64,000 bases of DNA from Marinibaculum sp040216765 (GTDB taxonomy: Bacteria > Pseudomonadota > Alphaproteobacteria > Ferrovibrionales > Ferrovibrionaceae): positions 5,711 to 69,710 of the forward strand of contig JAVJON010000062.1 in assembly GCA_040216765.1 (NCBI GenBank). Direction: 5' to 3'. The notes beneath the pieces were generated by a model. That model did no database searches and had not been told where the DNA came from. It was given only the letters and a program-made list of their open reading frames with translations. Both the position numbers and the translations under genes were made by a program. Below, one piece after another: positions 50,065-59,400 of the stretch. Within the stretch, counting starts at the first letter, position 1. Every line of letters starts with the position of its first letter.

Positions 50065-52238
50065 CCTTGCGACCGATGACCCTGAAAGGGCGGATCGCGG
50101 CCTTCGTGCTGGCCATCCTCACGCTGCTCGGTGTCGGCATCTATCTGGTCGGCAGCGAGCGGCTGGAGATCGTCTCACTCGACTATGCCGCGAAATACCA
50201 GGCACATCAGGAAAGCCATTGGGAAAATACGCTGAACGTCCTGTCGCTGCGGCTGGACGACGTCGCCGACATCCTCCTGGAGAATGCGGAACTGCGGGAT
50301 GCCGTGCGGCACCAGGATGACCGCGCCGTGGCGAAGGTCGTGCAGGACAAGCTGGCGGCCCTGCAGCATTTCCTCCCGGTGAGTGCGATCGAGGTGCTGT
50401 CCACTGGCGGCACCGTGCTCTACAGCCATGGCAGCGGCAGGCAGCAGTTCCTGACACAGGGATGGCCGGTAACCAATGTCCTGCGCTTCGGCCTGCCCCT
50501 GCATGGCCTGCACCGGCAACCCGATGGCGACTTCCTGTTGCTCTTCCTGCTGCCGATCCCCACCCGGGACTCCGCGCTGCTGACGACGCCGCATGCCCAA
50601 GCCCCGTCACTGGCGCGGCAGACCGGCTACGACGTCGCCGGCGCGATCGCCTTCGGCCTGCCGCTCGCCCAGGGGATCAACGTGCTGCGCCACCAGCTCG
50701 GCCAGGATGTCGTGGTAACCGCCATGGGATCGCGCAGGCCGGTGTCAGACATGGCCGATGTCGACCTCTGGACCCGCCTGCTGGCGAAACTGCCGGTGGA
50801 TACGGCAGGCATCGAGGTCGTCCCGGACGGCGGACGCGAGTTCGAGGTCACCAGCTTCCCGGTGCACCAGGTCGACGGGCAGATCGCCGCCTGGCTGCAT
50901 TCGATGCGCGACGTGACAGTCCAGAGCCTGCGTCACGACCTGTTGGACTGGGTCACCCTCACCGTCTCGGTCGGCATCGGGCTGCTCATGGTGCTGCTGC
51001 TCTATGCCTATCTGGGCCGGGCCTTCGAGCCGCTCGACGAGGCGGTTACCGTGCTGGACCGGCTCGCCCGCGGGGATACCAGCCTTGGCCTGTCGGTCCG
51101 GCGGAACGACGAGGTCGGCCGCATCGCCATGGCGATCGAGGTGTTCCGCGCGCGCCTGCTCGACCTGCGGCGGTTCGACAAGGTGCTCCGGCGGCAGCAG
51201 CGCCGGCAGCAGGCCTTCATCCGGCGCGAGATGGAAACGCTGGCTGCGACACTGGAAAGCGGCGCCCGCGATGCCGTGCTTGCCGACCTTTCGCGCATCG
51301 TCGGTGCCGATGCCGACAGTGCCGATGCCGATGCGGATGCCGATGCCGGCGGCGCCCTGTCGCGCGAACTGGGGCTGCTCGCCGTGGCGTTCCGCCAGAT
51401 GAGCGAAAGGGTGCGCGACCAGCATGTCCGGCTGGAGCAGCTCGTCCGGGAATTGCGGGACGCGCTGGAGCACAAGACCCGGCTGATCGCGCTCGAACAG
51501 GAACTGGAGATTGCGCGCAACATCCAGCTGTCGATCCTGCCCGGCGACATGGCCCCGGCCAGGGGATTCCAGATCGCGGCGGACATGCTGCCGGCGAAGG
51601 AGGTCGGCGGCGACTTCTACGATTTCTTCGCGATCGACAGGGACCGGATCGGCGTGATCGTCGCCGACGTGTCGGGCAAGGGCGTCCCGGCGGCCTTCTT
51701 CATGCTGATCGCCCGGACGCTGATGCGTGCGACGGCCCTGTTCGGCATGTCGCCGGGCCGCTGCCTGGCGCGGGTCAACGGATTGCTGGCGGCGGAGAAC
51801 AGGGAGATGATGTTCGTCACCCTGTTCTACGGCATCCTCGACCTGCGCACCGGCAGCCTGGCCTATGCCAATGCGGGGCATAATCCGCCCCTGGTCTGCC
51901 GCAGTGGCGGGCGGGTGGAGGTTCTGCCACCGACCGGCGGGATCGCCATGGCGGTGGAGCCGGGCCTGCACTATGACGAGGCGCGGCTGGACTTTGCGGA
52001 GGGCGATGTCCTGCTGATGTTCAGCGATGGCGTGACCGAGGCGTTCGCGACCGATGGCAGCCTGTTCGGCGACAGGCGCCTGGCCGCCCTGCTGGGCAGC
52101 CAGGCCGGGGATGCGAAGCAGGTCCTGCAGGCGATCCTCCGGGACGTGCAGGATTTCGCCGCGGGCGCGGAGCAGTCAGACGACATCACCGCCCTGGTCG
52201 TGCGCCGCGCACCCGGCGGGCCGCAGGAGGCATCATGA
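50061..52238 (+). CDS. membrane-bound PP2C (SpoIIE-type) serine phosphatase with HAMP domain
   Basis: A 725-residue protein: TM1 at 11-30, a large periplasmic sensor (about 31-290), TM2 near 295-318, HAMP (about 319-372, RAFEPLDEAVTVLDRLARGDTSL), a region with a DAD repeat (about 415-430), a coiled coil ending EQELEIARNIQLSILP, and a SpoIIE phosphatase domain from about 505. Metal-binding motifs are complete: GGDFYDFF, VADVSGKGVPAAFFM, MFSDGVTEAF and SDDITALVV. It should dephosphorylate a phospho-Ser STAS protein; one is encoded divergently. The DNA at 51305-51350 is a short gatgcc-type repeat. Confidence 0.93.
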   Translation: MTLRPMTLKGRIAAFVLAILTLLGVGIYLVGSERLEIVSLDYAAKYQAHQESHWENTLNVLSLRLDDVADILLENAELRDAVRHQDDRAVAKVVQDKLAALQHFLPVSAIEVLSTGGTVLYSHGSGRQQFLTQGWPVTNVLRFGLPLHGLHRQPDGDFLLLFLLPIPTRDSALLTTPHAQAPSLARQTGYDVAGAIAFGLPLAQGINVLRHQLGQDVVVTAMGSRRPVSDMADVDLWTRLLAKLPVDTAGIEVVPDGGREFEVTSFPVHQVDGQIAAWLHSMRDVTVQSLRHDLLDWVTLTVSVGIGLLMVLLLYAYLGRAFEPLDEAVTVLDRLARGDTSLGLSVRRNDEVGRIAMAIEVFRARLLDLRRFDKVLRRQQRRQQAFIRREMETLAATLESGARDAVLADLSRIVGADADSADADADADAGGALSRELGLLAVAFRQMSERVRDQHVRLEQLVRELRDALEHKTRLIALEQELEIARNIQLSILPGDMAPARGFQIAADMLPAKEVGGDFYDFFAIDRDRIGVIVADVSGKGVPAAFFMLIARTLMRATALFGMSPGRCLARVNGLLAAENREMMFVTLFYGILDLRTGSLAYANAGHNPPLVCRSGGRVEVLPPTGGIAMAVEPGLHYDEARLDFAEGDVLLMFSDGVTEAFATDGSLFGDRRLAALLGSQAGDAKQVLQAILRDVQDFAAGAEQSDDITALVVRRAPGGPQEAS

Positions 52239-53290
52239 TCCGCAGATCGCGCCGCGCGTTCCTCCGGCATGCCCTGGCCGGCGGACTTGTCGTGGCCGGC
52301 GCAGCCGGCCCCCTGCAGGCACTGGCCGCCGGTGCAGGTGCTTCGCCCACCCACAACCCGCCCTTTCGCATCCATCTGGTGCTGCCCGGCGTGGAGGGAA
52401 AGCAGGAAGAGGCGTTCCGCTACTACCTGTTGGAGCATGGCGTGAAGGCCGAGTTCACGGTCGACAGCACCGGCGACGATCCCGGCCGCCTGCCGGCGAT
52501 CGTGGCCAGGCTGAAGGCGGATCCGCCCGACCTGATCTACACGACCGGAACACCGACGACCCTTGGGATCGCGGGCCGCTACGATGATCCCGATGACGGG
52601 CGCTTCATCCGCGACATTCCGATCGTCTTCACGACGGTCGCCGATCCGGTGGCCGCCGGCATCCTGCCCTCGCTCGACAGTGGCGCCCGCAATATCACCG
52701 GGTCCGGCCATCTTGCCCCGCTGCAGCATCAGCTTTCCACGATCCTGACCTACCGGCCGGTGAGAACCATCGGCGTCCTGTACAATCCGGCAGAGCCCAA
52801 TGCAGTCCTGACCGTCCAGCAGCTCGAACCATTGGCGAACGCCCAGGGAATCCGCCTCCTCAAGTCCGCAGTGCCGCTCGACGCCAGCGGGCGGCCACGG
52901 CCGGAAACCGTGAGCGGGCTGATCGCGGATCTGGCCCGCAAGGGCGCGGAACTCCTCTATATCGGCCCCGACACGTTTGTTGCATCCCGTGCCGGCCCGG
53001 CTGTCACCCAGGCAGCGCTGGACAACCGCCTGCCCAGCTTCTCGGCTGTCGAAGCGACGATGCGGCTGCAGCCCGGCGCGCTGCTCGGGCTGGTGAGTTC
53101 GGAGACCGACCAGGGTCTGGCGGCGGGCTACAAGGCGGAGCAGATCCTGGTGCAGGGCCGCCACCCGGCCACCTTGCCGTCGCATCCGCTGGCGCGGCAC
53201 AGCCTGCTGGTGAACGTGCCGGTGGCAAGCGCGCTGGGTTCCTATCCGCCGATGGAGATCATCACCCTCGCCGACTTCGTCACCCGCTGA
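52235..53290 (+). CDS. Tat-exported ABC-type substrate-binding protein (ABC_sub_bind/TrpX-like)
   Basis: A 351-residue periplasmic binding protein of the PF04392 type. The signal SRRAFLRHALAGGLVVAGAA fits a Tat motif (SRRxFLx), with cleavage near residue 32. The mature part has FRIHLVLPGVEGKQEEAFR, PDLIYTTGTPTTLGIAGRY, IPIVFTTVADPVAAGIL, NITGSGHLAPLQHQLSTI and AELLYIGPDTFVASRAG, all characteristic. Normally such genes stand beside a permease and an ATPase; neither is present. It is the last gene of the sensor-phosphatase operon (ATGA overlap), so it probably presents a ligand to one of the sensors. Confidence 0.9.
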   Translation: MIRRSRRAFLRHALAGGLVVAGAAGPLQALAAGAGASPTHNPPFRIHLVLPGVEGKQEEAFRYYLLEHGVKAEFTVDSTGDDPGRLPAIVARLKADPPDLIYTTGTPTTLGIAGRYDDPDDGRFIRDIPIVFTTVADPVAAGILPSLDSGARNITGSGHLAPLQHQLSTILTYRPVRTIGVLYNPAEPNAVLTVQQLEPLANAQGIRLLKSAVPLDASGRPRPETVSGLIADLARKGAELLYIGPDTFVASRAGPAVTQAALDNRLPSFSAVEATMRLQPGALLGLVSSETDQGLAAGYKAEQILVQGRHPATLPSHPLARHSLLVNVPVASALGSYPPMEIITLADFVTR

Positions 53291-54686
53291 ACCTGCCGCG
53301 CGCGAGTTCGATGCCATCGGAAAAGGCCGGGCCCTCGGGTTCGTCCACGGGCCCCTCCGGGGCAACAGGGTGCGCGCCCGCGGCCCGTGCCGCGCGCCAC
53401 TGCGCCGGATCCGGCAACCAAAGGATCATCACGGCGCCGAACGCGCTGGCCAGGGCCGCGCCGATCAGCGGCAGGCGGTAGCTTTCCAGGATGTCATAGG
53501 CCAGGCCCGCCAGGGGCGGGCCGAGCAGCACGGCGCAGGTCACCGACGAATAGAGCCAGCCCAGGATGCTGCTGATCCGGCGGCCGCCGAAATAGTCCGC
53601 GGCCATCGCGGGCGAGAGCGCGACGAAGGCGCCATAGCCGGTGCCGAACATGATCGCGAACAGGTAGAGCTGCCAGGGCGTGCCGGCAAACAGCCAGACC
53701 AGGAACGACAGGCCGGTGGAGACATAGGCGGCGGCGAAGCCGACGCGGCGGCCGACGATATCGGCGACGAAACCGATCAGGAAGCGCCCGGCGATGCTGC
53801 CGATGGCAATCATCTGAAGGACCCGGACACCGGTATCCTTGTCGAAACCGAGATCCTGGACGGCGGGGACGATATGCACGTAGGGGATGAACAGGCCGAC
53901 CGAGAGCAGGAACGCCGCCATGTACATCAGCCAGTACGGCCCGGTCCGGATCGCCTCCCGGACGGTCAGGTCGATCGGCGGCAATGCCGGCACGGCCGTG
54001 GCGGGGTCGTCGGCCGGTTCCGCCGGCCGGCGGAAGGTCCGGGGGCCGCCATCCGGCAGCAGGCCGCGCCGGTCGGGCCGGTTCTCCATCACGGTCGCCG
54101 CGAGCAACCCCAGGAACAGGGCGATCGCGGCCAGGACCAGATAGGTCACCCGCCAGCCGCCCCAGTCGATGAGGTCGGCGGCGATCGGCGGCACCACAAG
54201 GGTGCCGACGCCGATACCGGTCACCGCCAGGCCGGAGGCCAGGCCGCGCCGCCTGTCGAACCAGGGCTGCACCGCGGCGACCGCCGGTACGTAGATGAAG
54301 CCCACGCCAAGTCCCAGGCCAATCCCGACCGCCAGCAGCAGCTGCCAGAGCGATCCGGAGAAGGCGGCCAGGACCAGGCCGGCGGTCAGCACCAGGACGC
54401 CGAAGCCGGTGACCGCCCGCGGGCCGACGCTGTCCGAGAGCGGACCGCTGATCATCCCAAGGCCGAAGAAGGCAGCTGTCGCGATGGAGAAGATCAGCGA
54501 GGTTTCCGCACGCGTCGCGCCGAACTCGCTCTGCAGGGAATCGAAGAATGTCGTGAAGCTGTAGGCGCAGCCGAACGCCGTTGTCATCAGCAGGAACGCG
54601 CCGCCGACAACCAGCCAGCCATGGAAGATGCGGCCGGGCGACGGCATCCGCAGATAGAGGCCGAGCCCTTCGAAGCCGGTCGTCAT
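53280..54686 (-). CDS. MFS transporter (oxalate/formate antiporter-like)
   Basis: A 468-residue, 12-helix major facilitator protein. It begins GRIFHGWLVVGGAFLLMTTAFG and has the MFS A-motif variant between helices 2 and 3 (GPLSDSVGPRAVTG) and a second in the C-terminal half (GFVADIVGRRVGFAAAY). The pattern is that of the OFA-like monocarboxylate group. ATG at 54686 is chosen; the longer frame upstream is Arg-rich and not membrane-like. Its end overlaps the binding-protein stop by 11 bases from the other strand. Confidence 0.9.
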   Translation of the reverse strand: MTTGFEGLGLYLRMPSPGRIFHGWLVVGGAFLLMTTAFGCAYSFTTFFDSLQSEFGATRAETSLIFSIATAAFFGLGMISGPLSDSVGPRAVTGFGVLVLTAGLVLAAFSGSLWQLLLAVGIGLGLGVGFIYVPAVAAVQPWFDRRRGLASGLAVTGIGVGTLVVPPIAADLIDWGGWRVTYLVLAAIALFLGLLAATVMENRPDRRGLLPDGGPRTFRRPAEPADDPATAVPALPPIDLTVREAIRTGPYWLMYMAAFLLSVGLFIPYVHIVPAVQDLGFDKDTGVRVLQMIAIGSIAGRFLIGFVADIVGRRVGFAAAYVSTGLSFLVWLFAGTPWQLYLFAIMFGTGYGAFVALSPAMAADYFGGRRISSILGWLYSSVTCAVLLGPPLAGLAYDILESYRLPLIGAALASAFGAVMILWLPDPAQWRAARAAGAHPVAPEGPVDEPEGPAFSDGIELARGRFSG

Positions 54687-54897
54687 CGCGCCTGCCCGAG
54701 GGCCGTGCGCCACGGCCGGCAGCCTTCCGCAGGGACGCTCCGCGGAACGTCGTGCGGTGATCTCTGGCACATTGTGGTGGCAACCTCCCGCCGTGCCGTT
54801 CCGCCGGGATCGCATCCCTGCGGAGGGCCGCCGTCCTGCCGGCCTTCGGGTTCGAGACCGGTTCTGCCGTTCGGGCGCGTGCGGCGCCCGCGACCGG

Positions 54898-55182
54898 CTA
54901 CTTGAACTCGACCTCGACGAAGACGAACTCGAAGCTGTTCGGGTTGATGACGTCGTGCTCCACGCCGGCCGCGCGGAAGTAGGGCTGCCCCGTGGTCAGG
55001 GCCGCCCGGCTGTCCTTGCCGTCGGGCCCCACCAGCTTCAGGTCCCCGGTGCTCTGGGGCACCACCACGTAATCGTATTCATGGCGGTGCCATCCGGTGG
55101 CTGCCCCTGCCGGGAACCGCCACTCCGTCACCCGGGTCCGGTCATTGTCGATCAGCACCGTCGGTATCGCGCTCTCGCTCAC
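54898..55182 (-). CDS. small cupin-domain protein
   Basis: A 94-residue single cupin barrel. Metal-ligand motif WHRHEYDYVVVPQSTG (H-x-H-x3-D type) and the second motif with a histidine in FRAAGVEHDVINPN are present. GTG at 55182 is preceded by GGGGGAAG at five to six bases; TTG at 55197 would add five residues. Small cupins of this type bind a metal and various small acids; function unknown. Confidence 0.85.
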   Translation of the reverse strand: MSESAIPTVLIDNDRTRVTEWRFPAGAATGWHRHEYDYVVVPQSTGDLKLVGPDGKDSRAALTTGQPYFRAAGVEHDVINPNSFEFVFVEVEFK

Positions 55183-55335
55183 GTCTGCTTCCCCCAACTC
55201 AGGTGACAGTTGGCCGCCCGGGACCCCGTCGCCGGGATCCTGTACCCGGACACGCGGAATGCCGGAACCGGCGGCTGGAGCAGCGACTATGCCGGCGCGG
55301 CCCTACCCGTGCAAACGTTCGCGCCGGGGCAGCGG

Positions 55336-55680
55336 CTACGCCGCCTTCTGCGTGTCCAGTTCCTGGGTGATCGACAGGATCACGGCATTGCCCTGCGCCA
55401 GCAGTTTTTTCTTGCCCGAACGCGGAATCGGAATCCGGCGGAAACGGCAGTAGTTGATCAACACCGCGGCGACCTGCGCCATGGTCAGATCGAGGGGGAG
55501 CGGCCCCAGCGGGGGCCCCTGGCGCAACAGCACCCGCAGCATCACGCCTTCCACGTCCGGCACTTCGTACCGGACGACCGGCAAACGCGGCCCCTTGATC
55601 ACCCCCGAGCCGAGGGCAACCTTGACGGCGTCAAGCAGACTCTCGTCGGTAAAGGTCAGGCGGCGCGTCTCAATGATCAT
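55336..55680 (-). CDS. conserved protein of unknown function (114 aa)
   Basis: Not recognised. The protein begins MIIETRRLTFTDESLLDAVKVAL and continues with KGPRLPVVRYEVPDVEGVMLRVLL and LTMAQVAAVLINYCRFRRIPIPRSG, an alternation of helices and strands with a basic C-terminal third (RSGKKKLLAQG). It looks like a compact soluble domain. ATG at 55680 is chosen because the longer frame adds a compositionally odd Cys/Trp-rich segment. Confidence 0.7.
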   Translation of the reverse strand: MIIETRRLTFTDESLLDAVKVALGSGVIKGPRLPVVRYEVPDVEGVMLRVLLRQGPPLGPLPLDLTMAQVAAVLINYCRFRRIPIPRSGKKKLLAQGNAVILSITQELDTQKAA

Positions 55681-56050
55681 CGGCAAAGCCCTGTCCGAAC
55701 TGATTCCGTCGCAATCCAGTGCAATATCCGGGCCTGCCACCGACAGGCACCACCATGGACCCGGACAGGCGCAGGCTGCCTCCCGGCGCGCGCCCCGGCC
55801 CGGCAACCCGGGTGGCGGAGCCGATCGGCAGGCCGCGCCGCGGCCGCGTACGCGACCTCACCACGGCACAACGCCAGGGTACCGCGCGGTGCCGTGTCTC
55901 ATGACTACACTGAAGCGCGTTCTGGCGGCAACCTGCACACAGGGGAGCGGCGCGTCACGCCGGACCGCATCGCCGGCGCGGCACGAAAAAAGGCGCGGGG
56001 CGAGCCCGCACCTTCCATTCCCAGTCGCGAAAGCCCGGAAAACCCGGGTG
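55681..56050. other. 370-base intergenic region
   Basis: No gene is evident. The right part holds the intrinsic terminator of the small gene at 56.05-56.27 kb; the left part should hold the promoter of the 114-residue unknown, but no clear -35/-10 pair is seen. Confidence 0.6.
55986..56012 (-). terminator. intrinsic terminator after the 72-aa Tat-signal-like gene
   Basis: On the minus strand GGTGCGGG and CCCGCGCC (one G-T pair) enclose a short loop and are followed by TTTTTT (A run at 55986-55991 on the plus strand). It lies 39 bases after the stop of the small gene. Confidence 0.8.
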
Positions 56051-56269
56051 TCAGGGCCGGCCGGGCGGTCCGCCGCCGCAACCCGGCGCACCCGGCGGGC
56101 AGCTGTGGCTTGGCGCGGCGGCCCGCGCCTGGTCGATCCGCGTGACGGTCGGCGCGGCATAGACCGCCGCCGCCCCGAGGCCCAGCCGGGACAGAGCGGC
56201 ACGGCGCGACACCTTGCCGGCCGCTTTCGCGGGGCCCGAGGTCTGGCTGTCCTGCTCCATGTTGGTCAC
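56051..56269 (-). CDS. small exported protein with Tat-like signal (72 aa)
   Basis: A 72-residue protein. Residues 20-42 (VSRRAALSRLGLGAAAVYAAP) look like a Tat signal without the usual FLK, and the remaining 20-25 residues hold two cysteines in SHSCPPGAPGCGGGPPG, so the mature product would be a tiny Cys/Gly/Pro peptide. GTG at 56269 has AGAGG six bases upstream; ATG at 56260 is alternative. It has its own terminator and a palindrome ahead, and lies directly downstream of the RTX giant on the same strand. Function unknown. Confidence 0.7.
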   Translation of the reverse strand: MTNMEQDSQTSGPAKAAGKVSRRAALSRLGLGAAAVYAAPTVTRIDQARAAAPSHSCPPGAPGCGGGPPGRP

Positions 56270-56289
56270 ATTTGCCTCTTCACCAGCGG

Positions 56290-56312
56290 CTGTCAGGGTC
56301 GATCCCTGACAG
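56290..56312. promoter_or_regulatory. 9-bp palindrome upstream of the 72-aa gene
   Basis: CTGTCAGGG (56290-56298) and CCCTGACAG (56304-56312) are perfect inverted repeats around TCGAT. On the plus strand TTTTAT follows, giving it the form of a terminator, but no plus-strand gene precedes it; on the minus strand it lies 21 bases ahead of the small gene's start and could be an operator or leader hairpin. Two TTGCAA words lie further upstream at 56347-56363. Confidence 0.5.
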
Positions 56313-56431
56313 TTTTATCGAAACCGACGGAAAATATGTGCCCAATTGCAACTTTTTGCAACCCCGACCGCCTTTTGGCGTAGAGCCCCTCCCGCCGGGC
56401 GCTGTGCCGGGGAAGGGGCCGTCCACCTCGA

Positions 56432-59400
56432 TCAGATCATGTCATCGATGGAATAGCCCAGGAAGTTGGCGCCATTCTCGTCATAGACATCGTAGGTCGT
56501 GCCGTTCCATTTCAGGACCTGGGTATTGCCGTCCGGCGACGGGCCCTCGCGCAGGTCGATCTGGACGATCTTCGTCGGGTCGAAGGTCACCGAGGTGCCG
56601 TCGTCCAGCGAGATCTTCCACATGCCCGGCCCCTTGTCGAAGCTCAGGTCGGACAGCACCACGGTGTCGGTGCCGCCGTTCAGCGGGCCGTAATTGCCGT
56701 AGATCGCCATGCAGCCTGCGTCATCGTCCAGGATCAGGTCGTCGTTGGAGCCGGTGCCCGGGTTCTTGCGGCCGATATAGTAGAAATCGTGGCCTTCGCC
56801 GCCCATCAGGACGTCGTCGCCATCGCCGCCGTCCAGCGAATCGACGCCGGCACCGCCGAACAGGGTGTCCTTGCCTTCATAGCCCCAGAGATGGTCGCCG
56901 TCGGCACCGCCATAGAGCAGGTCGTCGCCGCTCCAGCCAGTCAGCCAGTCCGTCCCTTCGCCGCCGTAGAGCGTATCGTTGCCGGTCTCGCCGTGGAGGG
57001 TGTCCCAGCCATCGCCGCCGATGATCAGGTCGTGGCCGCCGCCATTGGCGAAATCGCCGTCATCGCCATAGATCCAGTCGTCGCCGTCATTGCCCTCGAT
57101 CGTGTCATGGCCCTTGCCGCCATAGACCAGGTCCCAGTCGTCGCCGCCGGCGATCTGGTCGTTGCCCTTCTCGCCATAGATGTAGTCGATGCCTTCGCCG
57201 CCCAGGATGGTGTCGTCGCCATCGCCGCCATACAGGTCGTCGAAATTGCCGCCGCCGTCGATGAAGTCGTTGCCCTTCTCGCCGAAGATGACGTCGTAAT
57301 CCTCGCCGCCATAGAGCGAGTCGTTGCCCTTGCCGCCATACAGCAGGTCTTCGCCGTCATCGCCAAAGACAAGGTCGTCGCCCTTGTCGCCGTACAGCAT
57401 GTCGTTGCCGGTGCCGCCGTGCAGCTCGTCATTGTCGTCGCCGCCGTACAGCAGGTCGTCGCCGGCATCGCCATACAGGGTGTCCACACCCTTGTCGCCG
57501 CGCACCACGTCGAAGCCGGTGCCGCCGCGCATCATGTCGTTGCCGTCGCCGCCTTCCATCGTGTCGTTGCCGGCACCGCCTTCGATGCTGTCATTGCCGG
57601 CATCGCCGTAGAGCAGGTCATTGCCGGCCTCGCCGAACAGGCTGTCATTGCCTGCGCCGCCGCGCAGCACATCCTCACCGTCGCCGCCATAGATCAGGTC
57701 GTCGCCGGTGCCGCCGTCGATCGAGTCGTCGCCGGCGCCGCCATGCAGCACATCGTTGCCCTGGTTGCCGTAGATCGTGTCCCTGCCGTCGCCGCCGAAG
57801 ACCGTGTCGTTGTAGCTGTGGCCGGCGATGCGGGTGACCTGCAGATTCACGCTCAGATCGTCGAAGTCCTGGTCGCCGCCGCCCGGCAGGTCCTCCCAGT
57901 TGGAATTGCCCGGCTCGGCACTGTCGCCCTCATGGTCGAAGCCATCGGGATTCAGGCCCAGATCGGTGAAGTAGGCCGGATTGCCGGCACCGGCCAGCGG
58001 CACGCCGTCGGCAAAGGCGGTCCACTTGCCACCGACGTCCTGGAAGGTGACCTCCGTGCCGTCGGTCAGGCCCGGATTGGCGTCGGCGCCATCGGGGATG
58101 ATGAAGAAGCCGATCGCTGCCGCACCGGCCAGCTGCGCCGAGGTCAGGTTGAGGGTGGCCTGGTCGCCCTGCTTCACGTTCGACCAGATCACCTGGCCGG
58201 TCAGGGGCTGCCCGTTGGCGTCGGCCAGATAGTAGCCGTAGGAATTGTCGTGCCCGGCGTTGGACTGCAGGTATTCGACGTCGATCTGCATGCCGTCGGC
58301 GCCGGAGATGCTGTACAGCCCGCCCTGCTGCGCCACGACCGTCGTCGAGCCCTGCTCGGCCACGCCGTCGCCGTGGATCAGGTCGTCGCCGTCATTGCCC
58401 TCGATATAGTCGTCGCCCTCGCCGCCCTTGACGGTGTCGTCGCCCTGGTCGCCGAAGATCGTGTCATGGCCGCTGCCGCCGTCGATGCTGTCGTTGTAGG
58501 TGCCCTCCGCGCCGACGGTCCGCAGCTCGATATTGTCGAGCAGCGCGCCGTAGGTGTTCTCCAGGCCGATGCCCTTGAAGGACAGGGTGTCGCTGCCATC
58601 GCCGGATCCGGCCTCGACGGTGAAGCTGAACCGCTCCCAGTCGCCCAGGTCGGTCAGTTCGGCCACCAGATCGCCGTTCCAGAACACCTGAACGCCATCG
58701 GCGGCCGTGGTGTTCTGGGTGCGCATCGCCAGGTCGAAGCTGAGATCCAGCTCCTGCCCCGCGGTCAGGCCGGCAATCGACTGGGAGATCTGGGTATGGC
58801 CAGGATGCGCATCCAGTTCGAAGACCTGGTCGTGGCCGGCATCGTTGCGGCCATAGACGCTGGCCAGGTGGACCTCGTAGCCGCCGTCGGCGGTCCAATG
58901 GGGCACATCGGTGAAGCCCGCGCCATGGCCCTGGCCACCGGCCTCGAAGTCCCAGTTCAGGACCAGGTTCGGGCCCAGCCCGCCGGACAGCTCGGAGCCG
59001 GCGCCATCGCCATGGATCAGGTCCGCGCCGGCACCGCCGTCGATGGTGTCGTCGCCTTCCATCCCGTGGATGGTGTCGTTGCCGTCATTGCCGCTCAGCA
59101 GGTCGTTGCCGGTGCCGCCGTCGACCAGGTCGTCGCCGTCGCCGGCGGCCACGGTGTCGGCCCCGGACCCGGCCAGCACCTGGTCGGCCCCGGCACCGCC
59201 GGTGATGGAATCCGCGCCCGCGCCGCCATCGATGCTGTCATCGCCGGCACCGCCGTCGATGCGGTCATTGCCGATGCCGCCCGACAGGGTGTCCTCGCCG
59301 TCATCGCCTGCCAGGGTATCGTCGCCGGCCCCGCCGGTCAGGGTGTCGGCGCCTGCGCCGCCATAGAGCTTGTCGGCGCCTGAGCCGCCCTCGACCAGGT

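Noticed and set aside
54841..54880. A TPsiC-like GGTTCGAGACC near 54.85 kb as a tRNA remnant.
   Set aside because: No acceptor, D or anticodon arms can be drawn around it.
56290..56316. The palindrome plus TTTT at 56.3 kb as terminator of a plus-strand transcript.
   Set aside because: No plus-strand gene lies upstream; its position fits the small minus-strand gene better, as operator or leader hairpin.
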